Shown here: piece after piece, positions 27,095-34,161 of the stretch | How positions within the stretch are numbered: the stretch's first letter is position 1 | Layout of the letters: each line of letters starts with the position of its first letter | NCBI GenBank assembly: GCA_017442865.1 | Contig: JAFRXK010000065.1 | Location: forward strand, 1 to 47,144 | DNA length: 47,144 nucleotides | Direction of reading: 5' to 3' | From: Lachnospiraceae bacterium | GTDB lineage: Bacteria > Bacillota > Clostridia > Lachnospirales > Lachnospiraceae | Translations under genes and position numbers: made by a program | Notes under the pieces: generated by a model | What the model was told of the DNA's origin: nothing | Database searches by the model: none | Seen by the model: the letters and a program-made list of their open reading frames with translations, nothing else

Positions 27095-28843
27095 TTACAT
27101 ACCTCCCTTCTCGTCAAAATCACCGCCGCCGCTTGTCTGCGACTCGTATACATCACGATAAATTTCATTGTTCTCAAGCAGCTCCTCGTGAGTGCCAAAG
27201 CCATTCACACAGCCCTCTTCCATAACAATTATCCTGTCAGAGTTCTGAATGCTTGAAACTCTCTGTGCAATTATAATCTTTGTTGTGCCCGGTATCTCCT
27301 CTGCAAATGCCTTTCTTATCTTCGCATCCGTCGCAGTATCAACTGCGCTTGTCGAATCATCCAGTATAAGAATCTTAGGCTTCTTAAGCAGAGCTCTTGC
27401 AATACAAAGCCTCTGCTTCTGACCGCCTGATACATTTGTGCCGCCCTGCTCTATGTAGGTATTGTATTTATCAGGCATCTTCTCGATAAATTCGTCGGCA
27501 CATGCCAGCTTACAGGCTCTTATGCACTCCTCCTCGGTTGCATTTTTATCGCCCCACCTGAGGTTTTCTAAAATCGTGCCGCTAAACAGCACATTTTTCT
27601 GGAGCACGACAGATACCTCATTTCTAAGTGTCTCGATATCATAGTCCCTTACATCAACGCCGCCGACAAGCACCTGTCCCTCGCGCACATCATAAAGCCT
27701 GCTTATAAGATTTACAAGACTCGACTTTGCGCTTCCGGTTCCACCTAAAATACCTATTGTCTCTCCTGATTTTATCGAAATATTAATATCCTTTAGCACA
27801 TAGTCCTCGGCGTCTGCCTTGTAGCTGAAATTCACATTTTTAAACTCAATGCTTCCGTCCTTAACCTCCATCACCGGATTTTCAGGATTCTTAATGTCCG
27901 GCTCTTCATTTAACACCTCAGAAATTCTCTCGGCGCTTGCCATACTAAGAGTAAGCATTACAAATATCATTGATAAAAGCATAAGGCTGATAAGGATATT
28001 AAGACAGTATGTAAGCAAGCTCATAAGCTCGCCTGTCTTAAGGCTGCCGCCGACTATCATTCTCGCGCCAAGCCAGCTTATGCCGAGAATACAGCCGTAA
28101 ACCATGAACTGCATAAGCGGTGAGTTCCAGACGATAATATTCTCAGCCTTGACAAACATTTTATACAGTCTGCCGCTTGCGGTTGTGAACTTTTTCTTTT
28201 CATAATCCTCTCTTACATAGGCCTTTACAACTCTTATAGACGATACATTCTCCTGAACACTTTCGTTGAGGTCGTCATATTTTCTAAACACCTGCTTAAA
28301 ATACTTCATAGCAGACTTTGCAATCAGCAAAAGGAAGCCTCCGAGAATAATAACAGCCACAAGATAAATGCTTGCAAGCTTTGCATTTATGAAAAATGCC
28401 ATCGTCATGGCGCACACCAGCGTAAAAGGCGCACGGAAGCACATTCTTAAAATCATCTGGTATGCATTCTGAATATTGGTAACATCCGTCGTCAGCCTTG
28501 TAACCAGTCCCGCCGTGGAAAACTTATCAATATTTGAAAAGCTGAAGGTCTGAATTTTTTCATACATAGCCTTTCTTAGGTTTCTCGCAAAGCCCGTAGA
28601 CGCTCTTGCACCGAATCTTCCGCCAAGGATTCCTGCCATAAGGCTTACGCCCGCCGCAAGCACCATGCATGCGCCCATAAGATAAATATGCTTAATGTCG
28701 CCCTTACTTACTCCCTTATCGATAATCGACGCCATCATAAGCGGAATAATGGTCTCCATAATAACCTCCAGCACCATAAATAACGGAGTTATTATCGAAG
28801 CCTTTTTAAACTCTTTAATTTCTTTAACCAATGTTTTAACCAT
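27095..28843 (-). CDS. ABC exporter half-transporter, degenerate-site subunit
   Basis: This 582-residue TMD-NBD protein is the partner of the downstream gene. Its Walker A is GGTGSAKSS (about residue 365) with Ala where Gly is usual. The Walker B ends ILDDSTSAVD, with Asp replacing the catalytic Glu, and the switch His is Gln (IIAQRVSSI). Its signature VSGGQKQRLCIARA is intact. This is the pattern of asymmetric heterodimeric exporters, with one degenerate and one consensus ATP site. The start ATG at 28841-28843 has GGGAG at good spacing. It is the first gene of the pair; a promoter lies at 28896-28924. Confidence 0.9.
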   Translation of the reverse strand: MVKTLVKEIKEFKKASIITPLFMVLEVIMETIIPLMMASIIDKGVSKGDIKHIYLMGACMVLAAGVSLMAGILGGRFGARASTGFARNLRKAMYEKIQTFSFSNIDKFSTAGLVTRLTTDVTNIQNAYQMILRMCFRAPFTLVCAMTMAFFINAKLASIYLVAVIILGGFLLLIAKSAMKYFKQVFRKYDDLNESVQENVSSIRVVKAYVREDYEKKKFTTASGRLYKMFVKAENIIVWNSPLMQFMVYGCILGISWLGARMIVGGSLKTGELMSLLTYCLNILISLMLLSMIFVMLTLSMASAERISEVLNEEPDIKNPENPVMEVKDGSIEFKNVNFSYKADAEDYVLKDINISIKSGETIGILGGTGSAKSSLVNLISRLYDVREGQVLVGGVDVRDYDIETLRNEVSVVLQKNVLFSGTILENLRWGDKNATEEECIRACKLACADEFIEKMPDKYNTYIEQGGTNVSGGQKQRLCIARALLKKPKILILDDSTSAVDTATDAKIRKAFAEEIPGTTKIIIAQRVSSIQNSDRIIVMEEGCVNGFGTHEELLENNEIYRDVYESQTSGGGDFDEKGGM

Positions 28844-28895
28844 ATCAACACTCCCAGCTACATAAATCATTATCAAATAGATTTCTAACTATTAA

Positions 28896-28924
28896 ATTAT
28901 AAATTATTTGTTGACATTATTCAA
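28896..28924 (-). promoter_or_regulatory. Promoter of the ABC exporter pair
   Basis: On the minus strand TTGAAT (28919-28924) and TATAAT (28896-28901) are separated by 17 bp. This promoter physically overlaps the divergent plus-strand promoter, so polymerase binding at one should exclude the other. Confidence 0.75.
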
Positions 28925-28939
28925 TCATAATGTTATTAT
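28911..28939 (+). promoter_or_regulatory. Promoter of the DUF3793-flavodoxin unit
   Basis: TTGACA (28911-28916) and TATTAT (28934-28939) are separated by 17 bp, close to consensus. The palindrome at 28947-28962 covers the expected transcription start. Confidence 0.8.
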
Positions 28940-28946
28940 ATCTCTT

Positions 28947-28962
28947 GTTAGTTATATCTAAC
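28947..28962. promoter_or_regulatory. Palindromic operator candidate
   Basis: GTTAGTTATATCTAAC is a GTTAG/CTAAC inverted repeat at the start point of the plus-strand promoter. Related TCTAAC half-sites occur at about 28883 and TCTAAAC at about 28972. GTTAG...CTAAC half-sites recall DtxR/MntR-type metal regulators; that assignment is inference. Confidence 0.45.
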
Positions 28963-29013
28963 TTTGTTAAGTCTAAACAAACCAGAATATTTAAATGATG
29001 ACGGAGGTAATAT

Positions 29014-29565
29014 ATGCTTGATTCATTTTTAGTAGAACACTGCTCTCCTACGCTTGCAAGCATCAAGATGGGCAATATATTTACTTATTTTTATAAGAAT
29101 ACTAAAGAATTATATGATTATGTATCAGATATAAAAAACAGACTGCAAAGCAAGGGCATTTGTATAGAAATTTTAAGCATCCGTGATAATTCGGCAATAA
29201 TATATGTTTACAGAAAAAGTGCTCTGCTTTCCCGGCTTAACGAAAAAGAAGTACAGACCTTTTTAGCCGGCTATGGCTACAATTCTTTTAATCCGGACGA
29301 ATGCCTTGCCGTACTGAAATCACGCCTTTGCGCCGAAAACGGCTTTCCGCATGAAATAGGTATTTTCATAGGTTATCCTTTAGGCGATGTAATAGGCTTC
29401 ATTGAGCACAACGGCAGGGGAAGTAAGTATTCGGGCTATTGGAAGGTCTACTGCAACGAGGCAGAGACAATAAGGCTTTTTGAGCGTTTCAAGAAATGCA
29501 AAAGAATATACTCAAGGCTTTTTGCCGAAGGACGCTCGATTTTGCAGCTTACCGTAACAGCGTAA
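29014..29565 (+). CDS. DUF3793 family protein
   Basis: This 183-residue soluble protein has the features of the DUF3793 family: the N-terminal FLVEHCSPTLASIKMGNIF, the central VYRKSALLSRLNEKEVQTFL and the C-terminal FPHEIGIFIGYPLGDVIGFI followed by GYWKVYCNEAETIRLFERFK. The family is found in Clostridia, often beside a flavodoxin or iron-transport genes, and has no proven activity. It is followed 109 bases later by a flavodoxin. Start ATG with GGAGG seven bases ahead. Confidence 0.85.
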   Translation: MLDSFLVEHCSPTLASIKMGNIFTYFYKNTKELYDYVSDIKNRLQSKGICIEILSIRDNSAIIYVYRKSALLSRLNEKEVQTFLAGYGYNSFNPDECLAVLKSRLCAENGFPHEIGIFIGYPLGDVIGFIEHNGRGSKYSGYWKVYCNEAETIRLFERFKKCKRIYSRLFAEGRSILQLTVTA

Positions 29566-29674
29566 ATATTATGATGTCAACAAAAGCATACCGGCATTAT
29601 ATTGTTATTTTTAAATTGCAAACTGCAGATGCTTATGCATTTGAGGTAATATATCAAAAAGAGAGGTAAAAAAA

Positions 29675-30097
29675 ATGAGTAAAATCGCAATTGTATACTG
29701 GAGTGGCACAGGAAATACAGAGTCAATGGCTAATTTTGTTGCAGAAGGTGCAAGGGAGGCAGGTGCCGATGCAGAGGTTATTACTGCTTCTGATTTTTCA
29801 GCAGATGCTGTAGCAGTCTATGACGCAATAGCATTTGGCTGTCCGTCAATGGGAGCCGAACAGCTTGAGGATGGCGAGTTTGAGCCTATGTTCAATGCAT
29901 GCGAGCCTGAGCTTAAGGATAAGAAGATTGCATTATTCGGTTCTTACGGATGGGGCGACGGCGAGTGGATGAGAACATGGGAGGAAACCTGCAAGGCAGA
30001 CGGAGCAGTTCTTGCCTGTGACAGCGTTATCTGCATGGATGCGCCTGATGACGACGCTGCAAATGCATGCAAGGCTTTAGGTGCAGCTCTGGCATAA
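29675..30097 (+). CDS. Flavodoxin (short chain)
   Basis: This 140-residue FMN electron carrier has the phosphate-binding loop YWSGTGNTESMANFV at residues 8-22. It also has the flavin-stacking loop regions FGCPSMGAEQLEDGEFEPMF and FGSYGWGDGEWMRTWEE. Its length matches short-chain flavodoxins that replace ferredoxin under iron limitation. It follows the DUF3793 gene, and a GAGAGG site precedes the ATG. A very large hairpin lies downstream. Confidence 0.95.
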   Translation: MSKIAIVYWSGTGNTESMANFVAEGAREAGADAEVITASDFSADAVAVYDAIAFGCPSMGAEQLEDGEFEPMFNACEPELKDKKIALFGSYGWGDGEWMRTWEETCKADGAVLACDSVICMDAPDDDAANACKALGAALA

Positions 30098-30163
30098 TTA
30101 TCAATTATAAGCAGCAGAAAACATCCTTATCGGAAGATTTTATTATATAACGATCATTTAATT

Positions 30164-30282
30164 ATGTGGGGCGGCTGCCTGATATTATATACTCTGAAAT
30201 AATATGATGCTGCGGTCAAAAGATATTTTGACTCCGGTATCATAACATAAGGATATATAAAATATCAGGCTGCCGCCACCAT
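30164..30282 (+). terminator. Giant inverted repeat downstream of flavodoxin
   Basis: GGCGGC-T-GCCTGATATT (30170-30186) pairs with AATATCAGGC-T-GCCGCC (30261-30277), 16 of 17 positions. Inside, ATGATGC/GTATCAT and GTCAAAA-GATA-TTTTGAC form further stems, so nearly the whole 119 bases fold on themselves. A T-run (TGTTTTTATT) follows on the plus strand. It may terminate the flavodoxin transcript, or it may be a MITE-like or small-RNA element that also serves this function. Confidence 0.6.
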
Positions 30283-30289
30283 GTTTTTA

Positions 30290-30318
30290 TTGAACCTGCT
30301 CTAATTGTTTTGTATAAT
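30290..30318 (+). promoter_or_regulatory. Promoter of the alanine/glycine symporter gene
   Basis: TTGAAC (30290-30295) and TATAAT (30313-30318) are separated by 17 bp. The promoter begins within the T-run after the large hairpin, 40 bases before the TTG start. Confidence 0.75.
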
Positions 30319-30357
30319 TATAACATGTACAAAACATACGGAACGGAGGATATTTAT

Positions 30358-31773
30358 TTGGAGAAGATTTTTGATTTTTTTAATGCAGTAGATGATTTTA
30401 TGTACTATCCGGTATTAATCATCATTCTTGTAATCGGGGGACTATTCTTTACATTCAGGACAAGATTTGTTCAGATAAGACTGCTTAAGGACGCCTGCAG
30501 ACTTATTGTAGAAAAGCCGTCAGGCTCGCAGCACGTTTCTTCATTTCAGGCTCTGATGGTCTCGACCGCTTCACGAGTAGGTACCGGCAATATTGTCGGC
30601 GTTTCGACAGCAATATGTCTTGGCGGTCCGGGCGCATGCTTCTGGATGTGGCTTATGTGTATAATAGGCGCAGCGTCAGCATTTATGGAAAGTACGCTCG
30701 CACAGATTTACAAGAGAAAAAATAAAGACGGAAGCTGCTACGGCGGCCCTGCCTATTATATTGAACAGGCACTTAAGCAGCGCTGGCTCGCAATGCTTTT
30801 CTGCGTATTTTTAATTGCTACATACGCATTTGGTTTCAACCTGCTGTGCTCCTACAATCTGCAGTCAACCTTTGCCGCATACTCATTTTATGATGAAAAG
30901 ATGACTCCGGTGATTATCGGAATCATTCTTGCTATTGCCGTAGGCTACTGCCTGATTGGCGGCGGAAAGCGAATTATAAAGCTCACCGAAAAGGTTGTTC
31001 CTTTTATGGGCATTGCTTACGTCATCATTTCGCTTATAGTTATACTTGCTCACATAACAAACATTCCTCAGATGTTTGTGGCAATCTTTGAGGATGCCTT
31101 CAATTTCAGGTCGATTTTCGGCGGACTTGCAGGCTCATGCCTTGTTTACGGCATCAAGCGCGGCTTGTATTCAAATGAGGCCGGTGTCGGCTCAGCGCCA
31201 AATGCTTCTGCCTCTGCAGACGTAAGCCATCCTGTAAAGCAGGGTCTTGTGCAGACCGTCTCGGTTTATATTGATACCATGCTTCTTTGTACCGCAACAG
31301 CACTTATGTGCTTAAGCTCAGGCGTTGCCTACAATGAATCAGTATCGGGTGCGCCTTATGTCCAGAATGCGATATCAACAGTGTTCGGCAGTGTCGGCCC
31401 GGTATTTATTACGGTAGCGATGATTTTGTTTGCCTTCACAACACTTATCGGCAATTTATATTATGTTGACAATGCGCTGATTTATCTTAACAAAAAGCGT
31501 ATTCCATCAAAATTATTCATGCGAATTTTCTATGTGGTATGCGTAATAATCATTTTCGCAGGTGCAATCATTCCTATGAACTTTGCGTGGACCATGGCGG
31601 ATATCACGATGGGCTTCATGACACTCATCAACATTCCTTGCTGCCTTATCCTTTCAGGCACTGTCATAAAAGCGCTTAAGGATTATGAAAAACAGAAGAA
31701 GCAGGGCAAAAACCCTGTATTCTACTCAAAAAACATCGGAATAGATCCTGAGAAGCTAAGCTTCTGGAAGTAA
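30358..31773 (+). CDS. Alanine/glycine:cation symporter (AGCS family)
   Basis: This polytopic inner-membrane protein should take up alanine or glycine with Na+ or H+. Family signatures are ASRVGTGNIVGVSTAICLGG, MESTLAQIYKRKNKDGSCYG and RGLYSNEAGVGSAPNASASA. About ten hydrophobic helices are visible. I placed the start at the TTG at 30358-30360 because GGAGG lies eight bases upstream; longer frames begin inside the promoter region. This gives 471 residues, normal for the family. No glycine riboswitch is present. It ends in a shared terminator with mntP. Confidence 0.92.
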   Translation: MEKIFDFFNAVDDFMYYPVLIIILVIGGLFFTFRTRFVQIRLLKDACRLIVEKPSGSQHVSSFQALMVSTASRVGTGNIVGVSTAICLGGPGACFWMWLMCIIGAASAFMESTLAQIYKRKNKDGSCYGGPAYYIEQALKQRWLAMLFCVFLIATYAFGFNLLCSYNLQSTFAAYSFYDEKMTPVIIGIILAIAVGYCLIGGGKRIIKLTEKVVPFMGIAYVIISLIVILAHITNIPQMFVAIFEDAFNFRSIFGGLAGSCLVYGIKRGLYSNEAGVGSAPNASASADVSHPVKQGLVQTVSVYIDTMLLCTATALMCLSSGVAYNESVSGAPYVQNAISTVFGSVGPVFITVAMILFAFTTLIGNLYYVDNALIYLNKKRIPSKLFMRIFYVVCVIIIFAGAIIPMNFAWTMADITMGFMTLINIPCCLILSGTVIKALKDYEKQKKQGKNPVFYSKNIGIDPEKLSFWK

Positions 31774-31777
31774 GCTA

Positions 31778-31810
31778 AAGGGTGTTCTCATCATTTTAGA
31801 GAACACCCTT
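31778..31810. terminator. Bidirectional terminator
   Basis: AAGGGTGTTCTC (31778-31789) and GAGAACACCCTT (31799-31810) form a perfect 12-bp stem with a nine-base loop between the convergent symporter gene and mntP. A/T-rich flanks occur on both sides. Confidence 0.9.
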
Positions 31811-31821
31811 ATATTATGCTT

Positions 31822-32376
31822 TTAAAAGAATAAATGCTCAACAAGTATTTTGACTCCTATCGCAATAAGTATAATTCCACCGGCAAGCTCAGCCTTTGCC
31901 TTATACCTTTCACCAAACACATTTCCAATCTTGATTCCTGCTGCGCCGAAAATAAATGTTACTATGCCTATAAACGTAACTGCCCGGACAATATTAACCC
32001 TTAAGAATGCAAATGTTACTCCGACCGCAAGCGCGTCAATGCTCGTCGCAATCGCTAAAAGCAGCATGGTTTTTACATCAAATAAATCATTTAAGCTCTC
32101 TGATTCGCTTCTTGATTCCTTTATCATATTTAAACCTATAATGCCCAGCAGCACAAATGCAACCCAGTGGTCTATGCTTTCAATCAGTCCGCTAAACTGC
32201 CGTCCAAGCAGATATCCTATAACAGGCATTAATGCCTGAAAACCGCCAAAATATAAGCCTGCAACCGCCGCTTTACTCCAGCTCATTTTTTTCATTGATA
32301 AGCCCTTGCATATCGACACCGCAAAGGCGTCCATTGAAAGTCCCACCGCAAGTATAAATAATTCAACTATTCCCAT
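31822..32376 (-). CDS. mntP: Manganese efflux pump MntP
   Basis: This 184-residue membrane protein of six helices has two internally related halves, each with the DA.AV motif: [12 protein letters not shown] near the N-terminus and [14 protein letters not shown] in the middle. These Asp residues are needed for Mn(II) export. It is a single-gene unit with a promoter at 32471-32499 and a hairpin leader. MntP is manganese-regulated in other bacteria, and the leader suggests RNA-level control here. Confidence 0.95.
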   Translation of the reverse strand: MGIVELFILAVGLSMDAFAVSICKGLSMKKMSWSKAAVAGLYFGGFQALMPVIGYLLGRQFSGLIESIDHWVAFVLLGIIGLNMIKESRSESESLNDLFDVKTMLLLAIATSIDALAVGVTFAFLRVNIVRAVTFIGIVTFIFGAAGIKIGNVFGERYKAKAELAGGIILIAIGVKILVEHLFF

Positions 32377-32419
32377 AATATAATCTATGCCAACCTATCA
32401 TTTCTCAAAATAATATTAA

Positions 32420-32455
32420 AAGACTCCTGTACAGAAAACTCTATACCTGAGTCTT
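32420..32455 (-). promoter_or_regulatory. 5' UTR hairpin of mntP
   Basis: On the minus strand AAGACTC and GAGTCTT close a 22-base loop (AGGTATAGAGTTTTCTGTAC plus AG), followed by TTTTAATATTATTTTG. It begins about nine bases after the predicted start of transcription. The T-rich tail suggests a terminator or attenuator. It does not match the yybP-ykoY manganese riboswitch that often precedes mntP. Confidence 0.5.
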
Positions 32456-32470
32456 ATTCTTGCAGACTGT

Positions 32471-32499
32471 ATATTATCATAAATTATATTTTGCGTCAA
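32471..32499 (-). promoter_or_regulatory. Promoter of mntP
   Basis: On the minus strand TTGACG (32494-32499) and TAATAT (32471-32476) are separated by 17 bp. They give an 88-base leader before the ATG. Confidence 0.7.
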
Positions 32500-32557
32500 T
32501 CATATTCTGTAATAAAGCATATTCCGTTTGTAGTAAATGAAGCAAAAAGGGAGAATG

Positions 32558-32592
32558 GGGGGATAAGCTGTGGTATGATTGACTTATCCCCC
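32558..32592 (-). terminator. Hairpin ending the sugar-uptake operon
   Basis: GGGGGATAAG (32558-32567) and CTTATCCCCC (32583-32592) form a perfect 10-bp stem, about 50 bases after the stop of the last glycosidase gene. The T-run on the minus strand (CCCTTTTTGC) is displaced by about ten bases, so it is a likely but imperfect terminator. Confidence 0.6.
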
Positions 32593-32640
32593 TAAGATTA
32601 CGCTACAATATAAATATATATTATAGGCGGTGGTTTGTTC

Positions 32641-34146
32641 TTATATTAACTGATTATAAAGATTTTCTTTATTCAATCCGCAGCTTCTTATAAAATATGC
32701 CGGCGTGCAGCTCCATGCATGACAATAGCTGTTTACCACACTTGAACCGTATGGCGATTCATATGGATTTTCAGGATTGAATAACTCATAATATGTATCG
32801 GCGCCTTTTTCTATCATTGCGCCCCAGTAACTGCACATTTTATCATATGCAAGCTTTTTATTACCGCTTTTTATTAATGCTTCAATATAATGATGATACA
32901 TATATGGTGTTACCATCTTTTCTGCGTTCTTATATTCATGAAGTCTGTTTAATATTTCATGATTAACCTCGTCATCAAATATTCCGGCAAGAACTGCCCA
33001 TGCCTGAGTTGCATATGACACCTGCTTTTCCCTGCCGCTGACAAAAAGTCCAAGGTCTTTATCGTATAATTTTTCTTTTGCAGCTTTCACCTTGTTTTCA
33101 ACATCATTGCAAAGCTCTGCCGCCAATTCTGATTTGCCGAGATACTTTGCAAGCTTAACCAGGGCCTTTTCACAGTAGATATAAACTGCCTGCGCTCCGG
33201 CCTGCTTATTCAGCCGAAGATTCCAGTCTAAAAAGCACCAGCCCATGACATCCGAATCATTAATTATATCATCCGGACCGAAGCATTCCTTTGCAAGCTC
33301 AACCTGTCTTTTTGCCGTGTCAAACAAATCACTTACAGTCTCTAAATCTTTAGTCTCATTGTAATAATCAAGCAATGTAGGTATGAAGAACAGCGAATAA
33401 TCAAACATATATGTATCATCACCCTCTACATTCGGCTCAGTAAACACACACGCTGTTATTCTGCCGTTATCATCTGTTGTTCCGGCAAATAAGTACAGAC
33501 ATCTCTTTACCAAATCATTATTTTTAAAGGTTGCATAATTAGCCAGTGCCTGAAGTCTCAAATCTCCAATCCAGAGTCTTCTGTCTCTCTTTGGTCCGTC
33601 TTCAAAAACCTCCTGCATACAGTTTCTAAGCGTACGAATTGAGACCCTGTCTAAGTCCTCTTCTTCCCTGCTTCCTGAATACTTATTAACGCATTCGTCA
33701 TTAGCACTGGTATACGTCTCTGCCTCTATATCGTCAACTACCAGTGAAAACTTACTTGATACATCAATAACCTCAAGTTTAACATATCTGAATGAAAACC
33801 TTCTATCGACATTCACAACAGCCGGAAGCACATCTATATGCAGCCACTCCTCCTGAATCCAGCCCTTGCTTATCCAGCCATGGTAATCTGCAGCATCTTC
33901 ATCAAGCTCTCTTTTATTTTCACAGAACTTGATTTTTATAAACGCCGGAGCGTCCTGATGTGAGCCTGCCGATGAAAGCTTTAATTTTATGCGTCCCACA
34001 AAATGATTTCCAAAATCAAAAACGGTTGAATCTCCTGCCTTTAATTTGTCTGTAGGAATTCCTAATAAAGGTCTAACTCTTTTTATATATAGTTTTGGTT
34101 TAAGACTTTCTGCCTTTTTTATAAAAGCTGCTTTTTCTTCCAACAT
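32641..34146 (-). CDS. GH78-like alpha-L-rhamnosidase family protein
   Basis: This 501-residue cytoplasmic protein has an N-terminal beta domain (about 1-155) and a C-terminal alpha/alpha-barrel. The segment VFEDGPKRDRRLWIGDLRLQ (about residue 180) matches the GH78 catalytic motif in which the Asp of D.P.RDER.GW.GD donates the proton; here W-I-GD replaces GW-T-GD. The six-hairpin region YMYHHYIEALIKSGNKKLAY and ESPYGSSVVNSYCHAWSCTP are typical of rhamnosidase-like proteins. It is much shorter than full GH78 enzymes, since the extra N-terminal domains are missing. No signal peptide. It is last in the sugar operon, 15 bases after the GH3 gene. Confidence 0.75.
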   Translation of the reverse strand: MLEEKAAFIKKAESLKPKLYIKRVRPLLGIPTDKLKAGDSTVFDFGNHFVGRIKLKLSSAGSHQDAPAFIKIKFCENKRELDEDAADYHGWISKGWIQEEWLHIDVLPAVVNVDRRFSFRYVKLEVIDVSSKFSLVVDDIEAETYTSANDECVNKYSGSREEEDLDRVSIRTLRNCMQEVFEDGPKRDRRLWIGDLRLQALANYATFKNNDLVKRCLYLFAGTTDDNGRITACVFTEPNVEGDDTYMFDYSLFFIPTLLDYYNETKDLETVSDLFDTAKRQVELAKECFGPDDIINDSDVMGWCFLDWNLRLNKQAGAQAVYIYCEKALVKLAKYLGKSELAAELCNDVENKVKAAKEKLYDKDLGLFVSGREKQVSYATQAWAVLAGIFDDEVNHEILNRLHEYKNAEKMVTPYMYHHYIEALIKSGNKKLAYDKMCSYWGAMIEKGADTYYELFNPENPYESPYGSSVVNSYCHAWSCTPAYFIRSCGLNKENLYNQLI

Positions 34147-34161
34147 TACTATCTCTCCAGT

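Noticed and set aside
30098..30357. Glycine riboswitch before the alanine/glycine symporter gene
   Set aside because: Such switches often precede this family, but the conserved paired aptamer motifs are absent. The space is filled by the large inverted repeat and a promoter.
32377..32470. yybP-ykoY manganese riboswitch before mntP
   Set aside because: The leader is too short and lacks the conserved loop sequences; only a simple hairpin is visible.
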